In this document: positions 1 to 8,085 of the stretch, piece by piece
Numbering within the stretch: the stretch's first letter is position 1
Layout: each line of letters begins with the position of its first letter
The notes under the pieces: model-generated
Databases searched by the model: none
The model's input: the letters and a program-made list of their open reading frames with translations, nothing else
Told to the model about the DNA's origin: nothing
Program-made: the position numbers and the translations under genes
Source of the DNA: a bacterium
Lineage (GTDB): Bacteria; Krumholzibacteriota; Krumholzibacteriia; Krumholzibacteriales; Krumholzibacteriaceae
Length of the DNA stretch: 36,854 nucleotides
Reading direction: 5' to 3'
NCBI GenBank assembly: GCA_020350885.1
Contig: CP070727.1
Coordinates: 3,299,667-3,336,520, forward strand

Positions 1-166
1 CCCTCCTGCCAATGTAGTAACCTGCTATCAACACTGGTAAATAGTAAAAATTGAGCATCATCATTTTTTCGTCGACTGTGTAGCTCAGGAGGAAAACGGT
101 CACCAGAATCACCAGCACCGTTAACTGCTCGAAGTTCCTCAAGAGATAATTCTTGATCTTTTCCAT
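1..166 (-). CDS. N-terminus of a membrane protein (partial, cut by window edge)
   Basis: An open frame starts at ATG 166 on the minus strand and runs off the left edge, giving 55 residues. The start is set by a strong AAGGAG site 6 bases upstream. The peptide begins MEKIKNYLLRNFEQ. A hydrophobic segment follows (about residues 15-29), then a short polar stretch and a second hydrophobic segment (about 38-53, with FYYLPVLIAGYYIGRR). This resembles the N-terminal membrane region that precedes cytoplasmic cyclase, GGDEF or HD output domains in many bacteria. That is a recollection of a family style, and the output domain lies outside the window. It is on the same strand as the serine hydrolase, 173 bases downstream of that gene's stop, so co-transcription is possible but unproven. 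Confidence 0.75.
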   Translation of the reverse strand, partial: MEKIKNYLLRNFEQLTVLVILVTVFLLSYTVDEKMMMLNFYYLPVLIAGYYIGRR

Positions 167-339
167 GGGTATCTCCTTTTACATTTAAGCAGACTACCGT
201 CCATGGATTTGGCAAGATGCTAGCCTATGCTGTCCTAGGTCTTTAATATCGAAGGCCTGGGAATCCACATATGTTCGTGAGATTATTCTTTGAAGATTTT
301 GAGCAAGAATTGTGCCTTGGCAAATGAGATCCCTCTGTT

Positions 340-1821
340 CTAATCAACCACACCTAGTTCTTTGAGAGCCTTGATAGAGCTCTCAAATTGTGGATCGATC
401 TCTAAGGCTTTTTTATAATATTTGATTGCGTTCTCCTTATCCCCCGTTTTTAAATATGCCTGCGCCAAACTATCATACACATAGCTGGAATTCGGAAAGG
501 CAAAGATATTGAATTTAAATATGTCGAGTGCCTTTTTATATTTTTTATACCTTAAAAGAACATAGCCCCTTGAATTAATTATACTTTCGTATAATTGTAT
601 ATCGTTTTTGGTTCTGTCGTATGTCTTTATCCCATGTGAATAGCCACTGGTCTCAATTTCCCTGATAATCTTCTTGGTCTTCAAGTACCTTCTGGTAAAA
701 TCTGTATCTCCATTTATTTTTTCTCGTACGAAGTACTCTAATTCTTCCGCTCCCTGGTCGCGGTCAAAGTTAGATAGAATTGCGATAGAGATTCCATCAT
801 CAACGTATATCTTGAGGGTTGACCGAATACCCGAGAAATTCCCACTATGACCAATTATTCTATGACCATTTATAATTTGCTCTAAAAAACCGAAACAGTA
901 TTTACCACCTTGCCAAATATCATCGACCGGCACCTTGCCGGTGGTAGTCATGTCGGTATACTTCTTATTTAATAATATATTTCCCAGCAGTGCCTCCCCG
1001 AATCGTATCAGGTCTTCGACGGTGGAGTAACCGCCGCCGGCCGGACTACCCTTCGTCATTTTCACGTATTCAATTGTTTTATATTTATAGTCATCGGATT
1101 TTACACCTGATTTCGTATATCCTATGGCAAGGTTTGGGACTGGGTATTGTACATCGTAACAGTCTGTATTGTTCATACCGGCAGGAATATAAATATGTTC
1201 TTTGACGTAGCTATGATAATCCTGTCCTGTAATTTTTTCTATGAGATAGCCCAGTACGATATATCCGGCGTTGCTGTACTCATATTTGGATCCGGGAGTA
1301 AATCGTAAGGAATCAGCAACAAAAAGGGGAAAATAGTCTTCAATCTTTTGGTATTTGTTCCGAGGCATCTTGCCGTATTGTGAGCTGAAAATATTACCCA
1401 TACCGGCAGTATGAGTTAGTAATTGATAGACCGTGACATTGGATTTCACTTCAGCATTTGGGAAATCCGGAATGTGGTCACCAATTTTGTCATCCAGATT
1501 CAGTTTTCCCTTCTGAACCAGCTGCATGATCGCAACCGAAGTAAACATTTTATTCATCGAAGCCAGGTTGAACTTGGTGTCAATTGTATTCGGAATATTG
1601 AATGAGCGGTTTGCCAATCCATAGGCCTTCGTTAAGACAGGAACGCCGTTGTATGCAATAGCTACAGCTAATGACAACTCCTCATAGTCGTTTAATTCTT
1701 CTAAATATTCCTCGGTTTGTTTCACCAGTTCATCGATTCTTACCGTACTATCCCCCAGCAGGGGAAACGGAACGCTTACAATAATTATTACAATAATCAC
1801 CGAACTAATAATGCTCTTCAT
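340..1821 (-). CDS. exported serine hydrolase, beta-lactamase class C / penicillin-binding-protein-like, with C-terminal TPR
   Basis: The 493-aa protein has a hydrophobic N-terminal signal (residues 1-22) and a serine beta-lactamase-like domain (about 45-370). The catalytic signature is complete: S88-x-x-K91 (SMNK), Y182-S-N184, and H325-S-G327 in the place of the KTG box. Members of this family (Pfam Beta-lactamase, class C/esterase/D-Ala-D-Ala peptidase-like) hydrolyse esters or peptides by an acyl-serine mechanism. Most are not antibiotic-resistance enzymes, so no beta-lactam activity should be assumed. Residues about 420-490 hold one or two TPR units (YDSLAQAYLKTGD, AIKYYKKALEIDP), a protein-binding addition often seen on such hydrolases in Bacteroidetes-like bacteria. 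The start is supported by AAGGAG 7 bases before ATG. The likely site of action is the periplasm or cell surface. Confidence 0.9.
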   Translation of the reverse strand: MKSIISSVIIVIIIVSVPFPLLGDSTVRIDELVKQTEEYLEELNDYEELSLAVAIAYNGVPVLTKAYGLANRSFNIPNTIDTKFNLASMNKMFTSVAIMQLVQKGKLNLDDKIGDHIPDFPNAEVKSNVTVYQLLTHTAGMGNIFSSQYGKMPRNKYQKIEDYFPLFVADSLRFTPGSKYEYSNAGYIVLGYLIEKITGQDYHSYVKEHIYIPAGMNNTDCYDVQYPVPNLAIGYTKSGVKSDDYKYKTIEYVKMTKGSPAGGGYSTVEDLIRFGEALLGNILLNKKYTDMTTTGKVPVDDIWQGGKYCFGFLEQIINGHRIIGHSGNFSGIRSTLKIYVDDGISIAILSNFDRDQGAEELEYFVREKINGDTDFTRRYLKTKKIIREIETSGYSHGIKTYDRTKNDIQLYESIINSRGYVLLRYKKYKKALDIFKFNIFAFPNSSYVYDSLAQAYLKTGDKENAIKYYKKALEIDPQFESSIKALKELGVVD

Positions 1822-2391
1822 GATTTATCTCCTTTTCATTGTTACCTGCCGTGTATCTCAGAGACTCGATGCCGTTGTATGAATAGTTCAATTTCTGGGA
1901 AAATCGGTCTTGGTCCCTTCCCAGAGCCTCCTTAACTGAGCACAAACGGCGTCGATTTATTATTATGTAAGTTCTTACGCATTTATTCTAAAAATGTTCC
2001 TGTGCGGTGTTATGGGCAGCTGAGATCTTTCCGAAGAAGGTCTCACCCGGTGAGCCGGATTGTATACCTTTCTCGGAGATAAGACCCTGAGGTTTGCGAG
2101 ATCGAATGCTCTGTGGATACGTCTTGATCGCCACAACTGACTTTTTATCAGCTGGTTAGCTACCGCGGCACCCTCTCGAGTCAAGACGCCATTTTTCATT
2201 CAAACCTCTCCGGATGGATACATGCTCCCCGTCATCTCCTCCTGTCATCGAGGAAATTGGACCGGAAAATGCTATGTCGTATACTACACATAAGCTGCTA
2301 TCAATTAATGGGTTATGCGAACCAACATTTCTATCCTACTTCAGAACCCGTACTTTACAAGAGTAGCTCGTAAGGGTGAAAGGAAAAAATT
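1822..2391. other. 570-bp divergent intergenic region, no clear gene
   Basis: This gap lies between two divergent genes and should contain both promoters, but I could not place a convincing -35/-10 pair. A 74-codon minus-strand frame (1975-2199) is preceded by GGAGAGG 5 bases from its ATG. Its product is Arg/Ser-rich with no recognisable domain, and I do not call it as a gene. On the minus strand, bases around 2020-2043 can fold into a short imperfect hairpin closed by C(TTCG)G, which would form a stable tetraloop in RNA. A structured leader or small RNA is possible but unsupported otherwise. Confidence 0.3.
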
Positions 2392-4887
2392 ATGGGGAAC
2401 AGAATAGTACTCTGCATTCTCACGATGGCTGTCCTCCTGCTGAGCTTCAGTTCCGCCGCCCCGCTACAGGCCGATGAGAGTGAGGGAGATAAGAGCAAGC
2501 TGACGATTCCGTGGGACGAGTTCAAGCAACTGCTGCGTCTCGATGAGAAGGAGATTGTTCTTTCACTGGATGCGTTCCAAAAGCTGGTTGCGCAAACCGG
2601 CATAACAACAACGCCGGCACACACGATGCGGGAAGGCAATGTTGTGCTCACCCGCGCGGAATTCGAGAAACTCGTAAACCAGATGAAACCGCCGGCCGGT
2701 CCGGATGATATCCCCCCTTTCGATTTTCTGATAACAAAGGCCATCTATACGGGCAGGATGAAAAAAATCGACACATCTTTCTCGACCGTACTCAAGGTGC
2801 ACGTCTTGAAGAAGACCGGGTACGTCAAGGTGCCGATTCTTCCTCAGAACATTGCCCTCGAGGATGTGCAGGTAGACGGTGAGCAGGCACTGGTGTTACG
2901 TGAAAATGGCTACCACACCGTGATTCTCAGGAAATCGGGCGAGTATACCGTCGATGCTTCGTTTTCGATGAAGTCATCGTTGGAGAGGGGTCCTCATAAG
3001 ATAGACATCAGCATTTTGGAAACACCCATCACCCTTCTAAAGCTGGAAATACCGCAGAAGGATATCGAGGTTGATATACCTCAGGCACAGCATATTTTGA
3101 CAACAGTGTCGGATAACGTTACGCATGTTTCTGCGGTAATCACGCCCGGACGGATGATGAGCGTCCAGTGGCGGAAAAAGGTCGCCGTAGCGGAAAAGAT
3201 CCCTTCGAAGCTTTACTGCGAGATACATAATCTCGTTTCAATTGGTGATGATGCACTGAAAATTAACTCTGATGTCATTTACAACATCCTTCACAGTGAG
3301 ATCGATGCTGTTAGTGTATTGATCCCTAAGGATGTCAATGTTCTCAGTGTAACCGGTGAGGTGGTAGGTGAATGGCAGGAAAAGGTTACCGATGATCTGC
3401 GCGTTATACATATTCCATTTACCTATGCCAAAAAGGGAGCAGTAACCGTCAACGTTATCTCGGAAAAAACGCTTCCAGAAAATGGCGAAACCACGGTGCT
3501 TTCGGGTATTCGAGCCCTCGATACCGTTCGAGAAATCGGGTTCATTGGTATAGAGCTCAACACGAGTGCAGAAGTAAAGGTTACCGAGAGCGAGGGGGTG
3601 GAGGACGTTGCCGTCCAAAAACTTCCTCCTCGTCTTGTCAATAAATCTGTCAAACCGCTCATGCTCGGATTCAAATATCTCAAGCATCCGTATGAATTGG
3701 TGCTTGATATAGAGAAACACGAAAGAATTGCGGTACCTGCGGCTGCAATCAAATCGGCGAGTGTTGTGACACTCTTCACGGAGGACGGGAAAGTAGTACA
3801 TCGTCTGGTGTATCAGGTGCGAAACAACGCCAAGCAGTTTCTCGAAATTCAGCTTCCGGAGGAATCGGACGTCTGGAGCGTTTTTGTCGGTGATCAACCT
3901 GTCGAGTCATCGATGAAAGAACAGGGGCTGCTCCTCGTGCCGCTGATTCGGTCCCAGTATGTGAACAACGTGCTCCAAACATTCCCCGTTGAGATTATTT
4001 ATTGTTTGACTGAGGATCGCTTTGCACTATGGAGCTCCAAGAAAGCAAATCTACCTTCGGTTGATTTACTGGTGAGCCAGCTCATCTGGTCGGTATATCT
4101 GCCAAGTGATTATAACTACCTCTATTTTTCCAGCACACTAGAGAAAGAGGAAATAATACGTGGGTTGAATATCTTTGCGGGTTCTCAGCGGCAGTTCGAC
4201 AAAGAAGCCATGAGTGAAGTAGGCCAGCTTTCCGGACGCGAAGCGGATGAAATTCAGGCGTCCGATCTCAAGAAAATTTACAAGGGCAAGGATTATAGAA
4301 GCAACTTCAGAAACCTTCCGGTCAAGGAAGAAGAGCTTTCGCACCAGGTCAATGCCGAGCTCGAGTTCAGCGGCCGGCTCGAGGGGCTTGCCCAGGATGC
4401 ATACCAGAGAGTAATCCATGCCGGCTCAGGAGGAACGGGTGCGTTGCCGATACATATAGAGGTTCCGACAGGCGGCCAGGTGTATCGATTTGCACGTACT
4501 ATCGTAAAGAGCGAGGACGAGCTCGTCATGAGCGTCATCTACAACAGAAGCTGGGTCATGAAGTCGTTCAAGTGGTTGCTTTTCGTTATCATTCTTGTGA
4601 TCGTGTATATCAATAGAAAATTGATCGGGAAGGGATTGAGTTGGCTGGGCAATTGTGTGCAATCGATTAACGAATATTATAGGAGAAATGAGAAAACACT
4701 GGAAAAAATCGCCCAGTCCAAGGTCACTTCATTTATTATTTTCGGATTGTTCCTGTGGTCCCTGATTATATCGAGACTGATGACTCTCCTGACCTTCTTC
4801 TGGTTATGTGTGATCGTAATTTACCAGATTTCCTGCTATCGAGGGAAAAAGGCCCGGCTCAGATCACAGTCAGCTGAAGAGCGATAG
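2392..4887 (+). CDS. large exported protein with C-terminal membrane anchor, unknown family
   Basis: The 831-aa protein has a signal peptide (residues 1-27) and a long, mostly beta-rich extracytoplasmic region. Hydrophobic segments lie near the C-terminus: one at about 727-743 followed by a basic stretch, then about 780-815, which could be one or two spans. The C-terminal tail is short and basic. I do not recognise a named domain. The alternating hydrophobic/polar pattern with frequent V-T/V-S pairs suggests stacked beta-sandwich domains displayed outside the cytoplasm and tethered by the C-terminal helices. The start has AAAGGA about 9 bases upstream. It is convergent with the CocE-like gene (39 bases between stops), so they are not an operon. 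A function cannot be assigned; a surface or periplasmic scaffold is a guess only. Confidence 0.85.
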   Translation: MGNRIVLCILTMAVLLLSFSSAAPLQADESEGDKSKLTIPWDEFKQLLRLDEKEIVLSLDAFQKLVAQTGITTTPAHTMREGNVVLTRAEFEKLVNQMKPPAGPDDIPPFDFLITKAIYTGRMKKIDTSFSTVLKVHVLKKTGYVKVPILPQNIALEDVQVDGEQALVLRENGYHTVILRKSGEYTVDASFSMKSSLERGPHKIDISILETPITLLKLEIPQKDIEVDIPQAQHILTTVSDNVTHVSAVITPGRMMSVQWRKKVAVAEKIPSKLYCEIHNLVSIGDDALKINSDVIYNILHSEIDAVSVLIPKDVNVLSVTGEVVGEWQEKVTDDLRVIHIPFTYAKKGAVTVNVISEKTLPENGETTVLSGIRALDTVREIGFIGIELNTSAEVKVTESEGVEDVAVQKLPPRLVNKSVKPLMLGFKYLKHPYELVLDIEKHERIAVPAAAIKSASVVTLFTEDGKVVHRLVYQVRNNAKQFLEIQLPEESDVWSVFVGDQPVESSMKEQGLLLVPLIRSQYVNNVLQTFPVEIIYCLTEDRFALWSSKKANLPSVDLLVSQLIWSVYLPSDYNYLYFSSTLEKEEIIRGLNIFAGSQRQFDKEAMSEVGQLSGREADEIQASDLKKIYKGKDYRSNFRNLPVKEEELSHQVNAELEFSGRLEGLAQDAYQRVIHAGSGGTGALPIHIEVPTGGQVYRFARTIVKSEDELVMSVIYNRSWVMKSFKWLLFVIILVIVYINRKLIGKGLSWLGNCVQSINEYYRRNEKTLEKIAQSKVTSFIIFGLFLWSLIISRLMTLLTFFWLCVIVIYQISCYRGKKARLRSQSAEER

Positions 4888-4926
4888 GTACTGAGTCGGA
4901 ATTTAATTACCGCATCACTATGATGT

Positions 4927-6807
4927 TCATTTGGGCAGTACCTTAACAGCTATGTGCGAGGGGAATGCCTGCGAGTGGTAGACTGTATGGGTCGCCGTTT
5001 GGAAATCGGCTTCCGTCGCATGGTAGATGTCGACAAAGGTCTGTGGATTGCGATCGAACATCGGGAACCAGCTGCTCTGAACCTGTACCATGATCCGGTG
5101 GCCCTTGCGGAAGGTATGATTCACATCGGGTAGCGTGAACGTAACCCGGGTTACCTCTCCCGGCACAAAGGGTATAGGCTCTTCGAAGCTGTTTCTGAAC
5201 TTGCCACGCATGATGTCGCCACGGACAAGCATTTGGTATCCGGCGAGATTGCCCGCATCGTCGGGATACACGTCGATGACCTTCACCACCCAGTCGGCGT
5301 CGGTCCCCGTGGTCGACACGTGGAGATCGACTTCGACCGGACCGACGAGGGTCATCGCCTCCTTCAGGATTTCGCCTTGGTAGACCAGAACGTCTTCTCG
5401 GGCCGCGGCGAAACGCTGATTGGCGTGCATGACGGCAGCGTTCCAGCCGCCGATGATGTCAGCGGGGAGATGAGGTACGGGATTTGAGGGATCGCTGACA
5501 TATACGGAGTAGTCCGCGGCATCGCTATCGGGCGGTGTATTCAGCAGCGACCCGTTACCGCCGAGGAAGAACTTTTTGTGTTCGGCATGCTTCGGTGGCC
5601 AGCAATCGTATTCTTGCCATTCGTTCGTGCCGCTCTCGCACACCAGCGCCTCCGGCAGGACGAATTCGCCATCGCCCTTGAGATGTGATTCGAAGAACGG
5701 CGAGAGAATGTCGTTCCGGTAATGGTCTCCCGTCTCCTTTACCGGCAAACCCACGAAGCCCCAGGGCTCCTTCTTCTGCCGCCACCAGCTGGCATGATTC
5801 CAGACGCCCATGATGAGCGAACAGGACACACCGGGATTCTGGTCTTCGATGGCCCGGTAGGTATGAAGGGTGCCGTAGAGGTCCTGGTCATCGAACCAGG
5901 ATCCGACGACAAGGATCGCCGGTTTGTCGATATGCTTCAGGTGCGGACCGAGCGTGCGGATCTTCCAGAACTCGTCGTAGGTGCCGTGCTGCATGATGTC
6001 GTTCCAGAACCGTATCTTGTTCCGGAAGCACCTTTCGTTGAGGTTGGACAAGGGTCCCAGTTCCAGGAGAAAGGAGAAGTAGTTATCGACTTTCTCTTGA
6101 TATACGGGCGGCTGAATGTCGGCGGATGGCCCCTCGCGTTCGGCAAGCCCCACGTTGTTGAGCCAGCGAAACGGGAAGAGAAGGTGGAGGGCGCCGTTGT
6201 GGTGGTAATCGTCGCCGAGAAATCCTTCGGCGACCGGCGCCTCTATGGCAGCGGCAACTATCGACGGGTGGGCGTTCACCAGGGAAAGCGCGGCGTAATA
6301 GCCGCCCCACGACAACCCGTGAACACCGACCCTTCCGTTGTTGTTTTCTACATTCTTCAGAAGCCACTCGATTGAGTCGAAGGCGTCGGTGCTTTCGTCG
6401 GTTTGCCCGGGATCGTCATGGGCGGCCGTGTTCGGGCGCATGACCTGGAATGTGCCCTCGCTCAGGAACCGCCCGCGGACATCCTGAATCACGAATATGT
6501 AACCTTCCGTGGGAAACGTGGGGCCGGGTCCTGGATAGCCGAAGTGGCCATGCACCTCCTCTCCGGCGTAGAAGCCGTAGTAGGGGGTTCTCGTGAAGAG
6601 AATGGGATACGTGGTGGATTTGTCATTGGGTGTATACACTCTCGTATGGAGCTTGATACCGTCCCGCATCGGTATCCGGTATTCCTGTTTGTTGTAGTTC
6701 TCGATAATATAGTGAGCTGCCGGATTCCCTGGGCTATCCTGTGTTGCGCCGGGGGATGTGAGCACGAGCAAAAGGAATATACAGGATCGATAGATCGATA
6801 GGGGCAT
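4927..6807 (-). CDS. exported CocE/NonD (peptidase S15-type) hydrolase
   Basis: The 626-aa protein begins with a signal peptide (about residues 1-22). The alpha/beta-hydrolase core starts at IPMRDGIKLHTRVYTP (about 45-60). The nucleophile elbow is G-L-S166-W-G-G, the acid is D307 or D308 in VGSWFDDQD, and the histidine is H338 in MGVWNHASWW, as in the CocE/Xaa-Pro dipeptidyl-peptidase family. The region from about 380 to 620 matches the jelly-roll C-terminal domain of this family. Such enzymes cleave esters (cocaine esterase), acyl amides or Xaa-Pro peptides. The substrate cannot be read from sequence. The export signal suggests periplasmic or extracellular degradation of peptides or esters. 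The start at 6807 follows GGGAG at about 10 bases. It is divergent from the BPL_N lipoprotein gene. Confidence 0.92.
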   Translation of the reverse strand: MPLSIYRSCIFLLLVLTSPGATQDSPGNPAAHYIIENYNKQEYRIPMRDGIKLHTRVYTPNDKSTTYPILFTRTPYYGFYAGEEVHGHFGYPGPGPTFPTEGYIFVIQDVRGRFLSEGTFQVMRPNTAAHDDPGQTDESTDAFDSIEWLLKNVENNNGRVGVHGLSWGGYYAALSLVNAHPSIVAAAIEAPVAEGFLGDDYHHNGALHLLFPFRWLNNVGLAEREGPSADIQPPVYQEKVDNYFSFLLELGPLSNLNERCFRNKIRFWNDIMQHGTYDEFWKIRTLGPHLKHIDKPAILVVGSWFDDQDLYGTLHTYRAIEDQNPGVSCSLIMGVWNHASWWRQKKEPWGFVGLPVKETGDHYRNDILSPFFESHLKGDGEFVLPEALVCESGTNEWQEYDCWPPKHAEHKKFFLGGNGSLLNTPPDSDAADYSVYVSDPSNPVPHLPADIIGGWNAAVMHANQRFAAAREDVLVYQGEILKEAMTLVGPVEVDLHVSTTGTDADWVVKVIDVYPDDAGNLAGYQMLVRGDIMRGKFRNSFEEPIPFVPGEVTRVTFTLPDVNHTFRKGHRIMVQVQSSWFPMFDRNPQTFVDIYHATEADFQTATHTVYHSQAFPSHIAVKVLPK

Positions 6808-7048
6808 CAGTCTGATTCTCCCGCTGTCATGGTATATACCGCCGTTCTATCCCGGCCGCTCCCACCGAGCTTCAGGATCCAACGGTCGCCGTCCGATTGG
6901 TGTCATGTGCCTGACTACTTAGAAGACGAACGATGACGGTGAAATGTTGCATTTGTACGTGCGCGGGACGTTTCAATCCGGAAGCCGGGTGTCCTTCATT
7001 TTATTTGACCGGCCTACTGAAAATATAAATATTTATAATGGTAGGAAT

Positions 7049-7858
7049 ATGTCATCGATGATTATCAGAAGGCTTGCTCCGGTGATGATCCTCGCATATC
7101 TGGCGGTTTCATGCGGGGACAAAAAACCTACAGCCCCCCGGGATGAGATAAACGTGGCCCTGTATTCGGGGCGCGGAGCGGACGCGGATTGCAAGACGGC
7201 CGCGCAGAAGATGTTCGAATGGATGGGTTACAAGGTCCAGCGGATCAGCCCGAATCAGATAAACACCGGAAGCCTGGACGGATTCGATCTCATCTGTTTC
7301 CCGGGTGGGAACATGTACTATTATTCTCAGGATATATCAGTTAACGGCAAACAGAGGATCAAGCAGTTCGTCTCGGGCGGTGGAGGGTATATCGGGATAT
7401 GCGGCGGGGCATATTTCGCTGCCGAGAGGGTCTTCTGGCGGGGTGATCTGCTCGATATGACGCCTCTCTCACTTTTTCGCGGTGCGGCGACCGGCCCCAT
7501 AAACCAGATCTACCAGTATCCGGATTATGGAATGTGCCGGCTCGATATTGCGATCCTGGATCATCCCATAACCAGTGGCGAGGATGCATCGATGTCGGTG
7601 CTTTACTACTGGGGTCCATATCTGTCACCGAACACCGGATTCGAGTTCGATGTCATCTGTGATTACCATGTGACCGGGAGCCATGCAATGGTCGCGTTTG
7701 AACATGGACAGGGAAGGGTCTTTCTGACGGGTGCACATCCCGAGTTCGAGGAGGACAGCGATCGGGACGGTGTCGAATTCTGCGATGTGTTCGATGATCA
7801 GGGGTCCGACTGGGATTTCATGAAAAAAGCGGCACGTTGGTGTCTCAAGAAGATCTGA
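7049..7858 (+). CDS. lipoprotein with BPL_N (class I amidotransferase-like) domain
   Basis: The frame is open from 6944, but a lipoprotein signal fixes the real start at ATG 7049 (or 7058): a basic RR, a hydrophobic core and the lipobox AYLAVSC, with the lipidated Cys at residue 22 of the 269-aa form. The mature part starts INVALYSGRGAD and continues with the FDLICFPGGNMYYY and GGYIGICGGAYF motifs. This matches the biotin-protein-ligase N-terminal domain family (BPL_N), a class I glutamine-amidotransferase-like fold, with Cys118 in the nucleophile-elbow position (G-I-C-G-G). There is no biotin ligase catalytic domain. The exported location is unexpected for an amidotransferase, so a peptidase-like or binding role is equally possible. 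AGGA lies only 2 bases before 7049 and 11 before 7058, so the exact start is uncertain. Confidence 0.82.
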   Translation: MSSMIIRRLAPVMILAYLAVSCGDKKPTAPRDEINVALYSGRGADADCKTAAQKMFEWMGYKVQRISPNQINTGSLDGFDLICFPGGNMYYYSQDISVNGKQRIKQFVSGGGGYIGICGGAYFAAERVFWRGDLLDMTPLSLFRGAATGPINQIYQYPDYGMCRLDIAILDHPITSGEDASMSVLYYWGPYLSPNTGFEFDVICDYHVTGSHAMVAFEHGQGRVFLTGAHPEFEEDSDRDGVEFCDVFDDQGSDWDFMKKAARWCLKKI

Positions 7859-7962
7859 TTGCCGCCCGGCCACGGTGTTTCCCCGGAAGAATACAAGGTT
7901 AGCAGTATCCGGCACAAGCCGTTGTCACTTAGGCCATACCGTCAGCAGAAATTCCCTTTTTC

Positions 7963-7990
7963 TTGACAATTTTCCTCACTCATTTATACT
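7963..7990 (+). promoter_or_regulatory. near-consensus sigma-70 promoter for the S8 fusion gene
   Basis: TTGACA (7963-7968) is separated by 16 bases from TATACT (7985-7990). Transcription would begin near 7997, leaving a leader of about 90 bases before the ATG at 8086. Only the S8 fusion gene lies downstream on this strand. Confidence 0.75.
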
Positions 7991-8021
7991 CTCCGAAGCA
8001 AGGGATTTCTTACTTCTTAAG

Positions 8022-8041
8022 CACCCAGGACCACCCAGGAC
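8022..8041. repeat. tandem 10-bp direct repeat in the leader of the S8 fusion gene
   Basis: CACCCAGGAC occurs twice head to tail, exactly, at 8022-8031 and 8032-8041, about 30 bases after the predicted -10 box. It could be an operator or an RNA element, or chance. There is no further copy that I noticed in this leader. Confidence 0.6.
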
Positions 8042-8085
8042 ATTGTAGGGAGTGATTAGAGAAAAACGTTACCATGGAGGTTAAT

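Noticed and set aside
5722..6375. 217-codon plus-strand open frame
   Set aside because: It lies antisense within the CocE-like gene, whose catalytic motifs cover the same bases.
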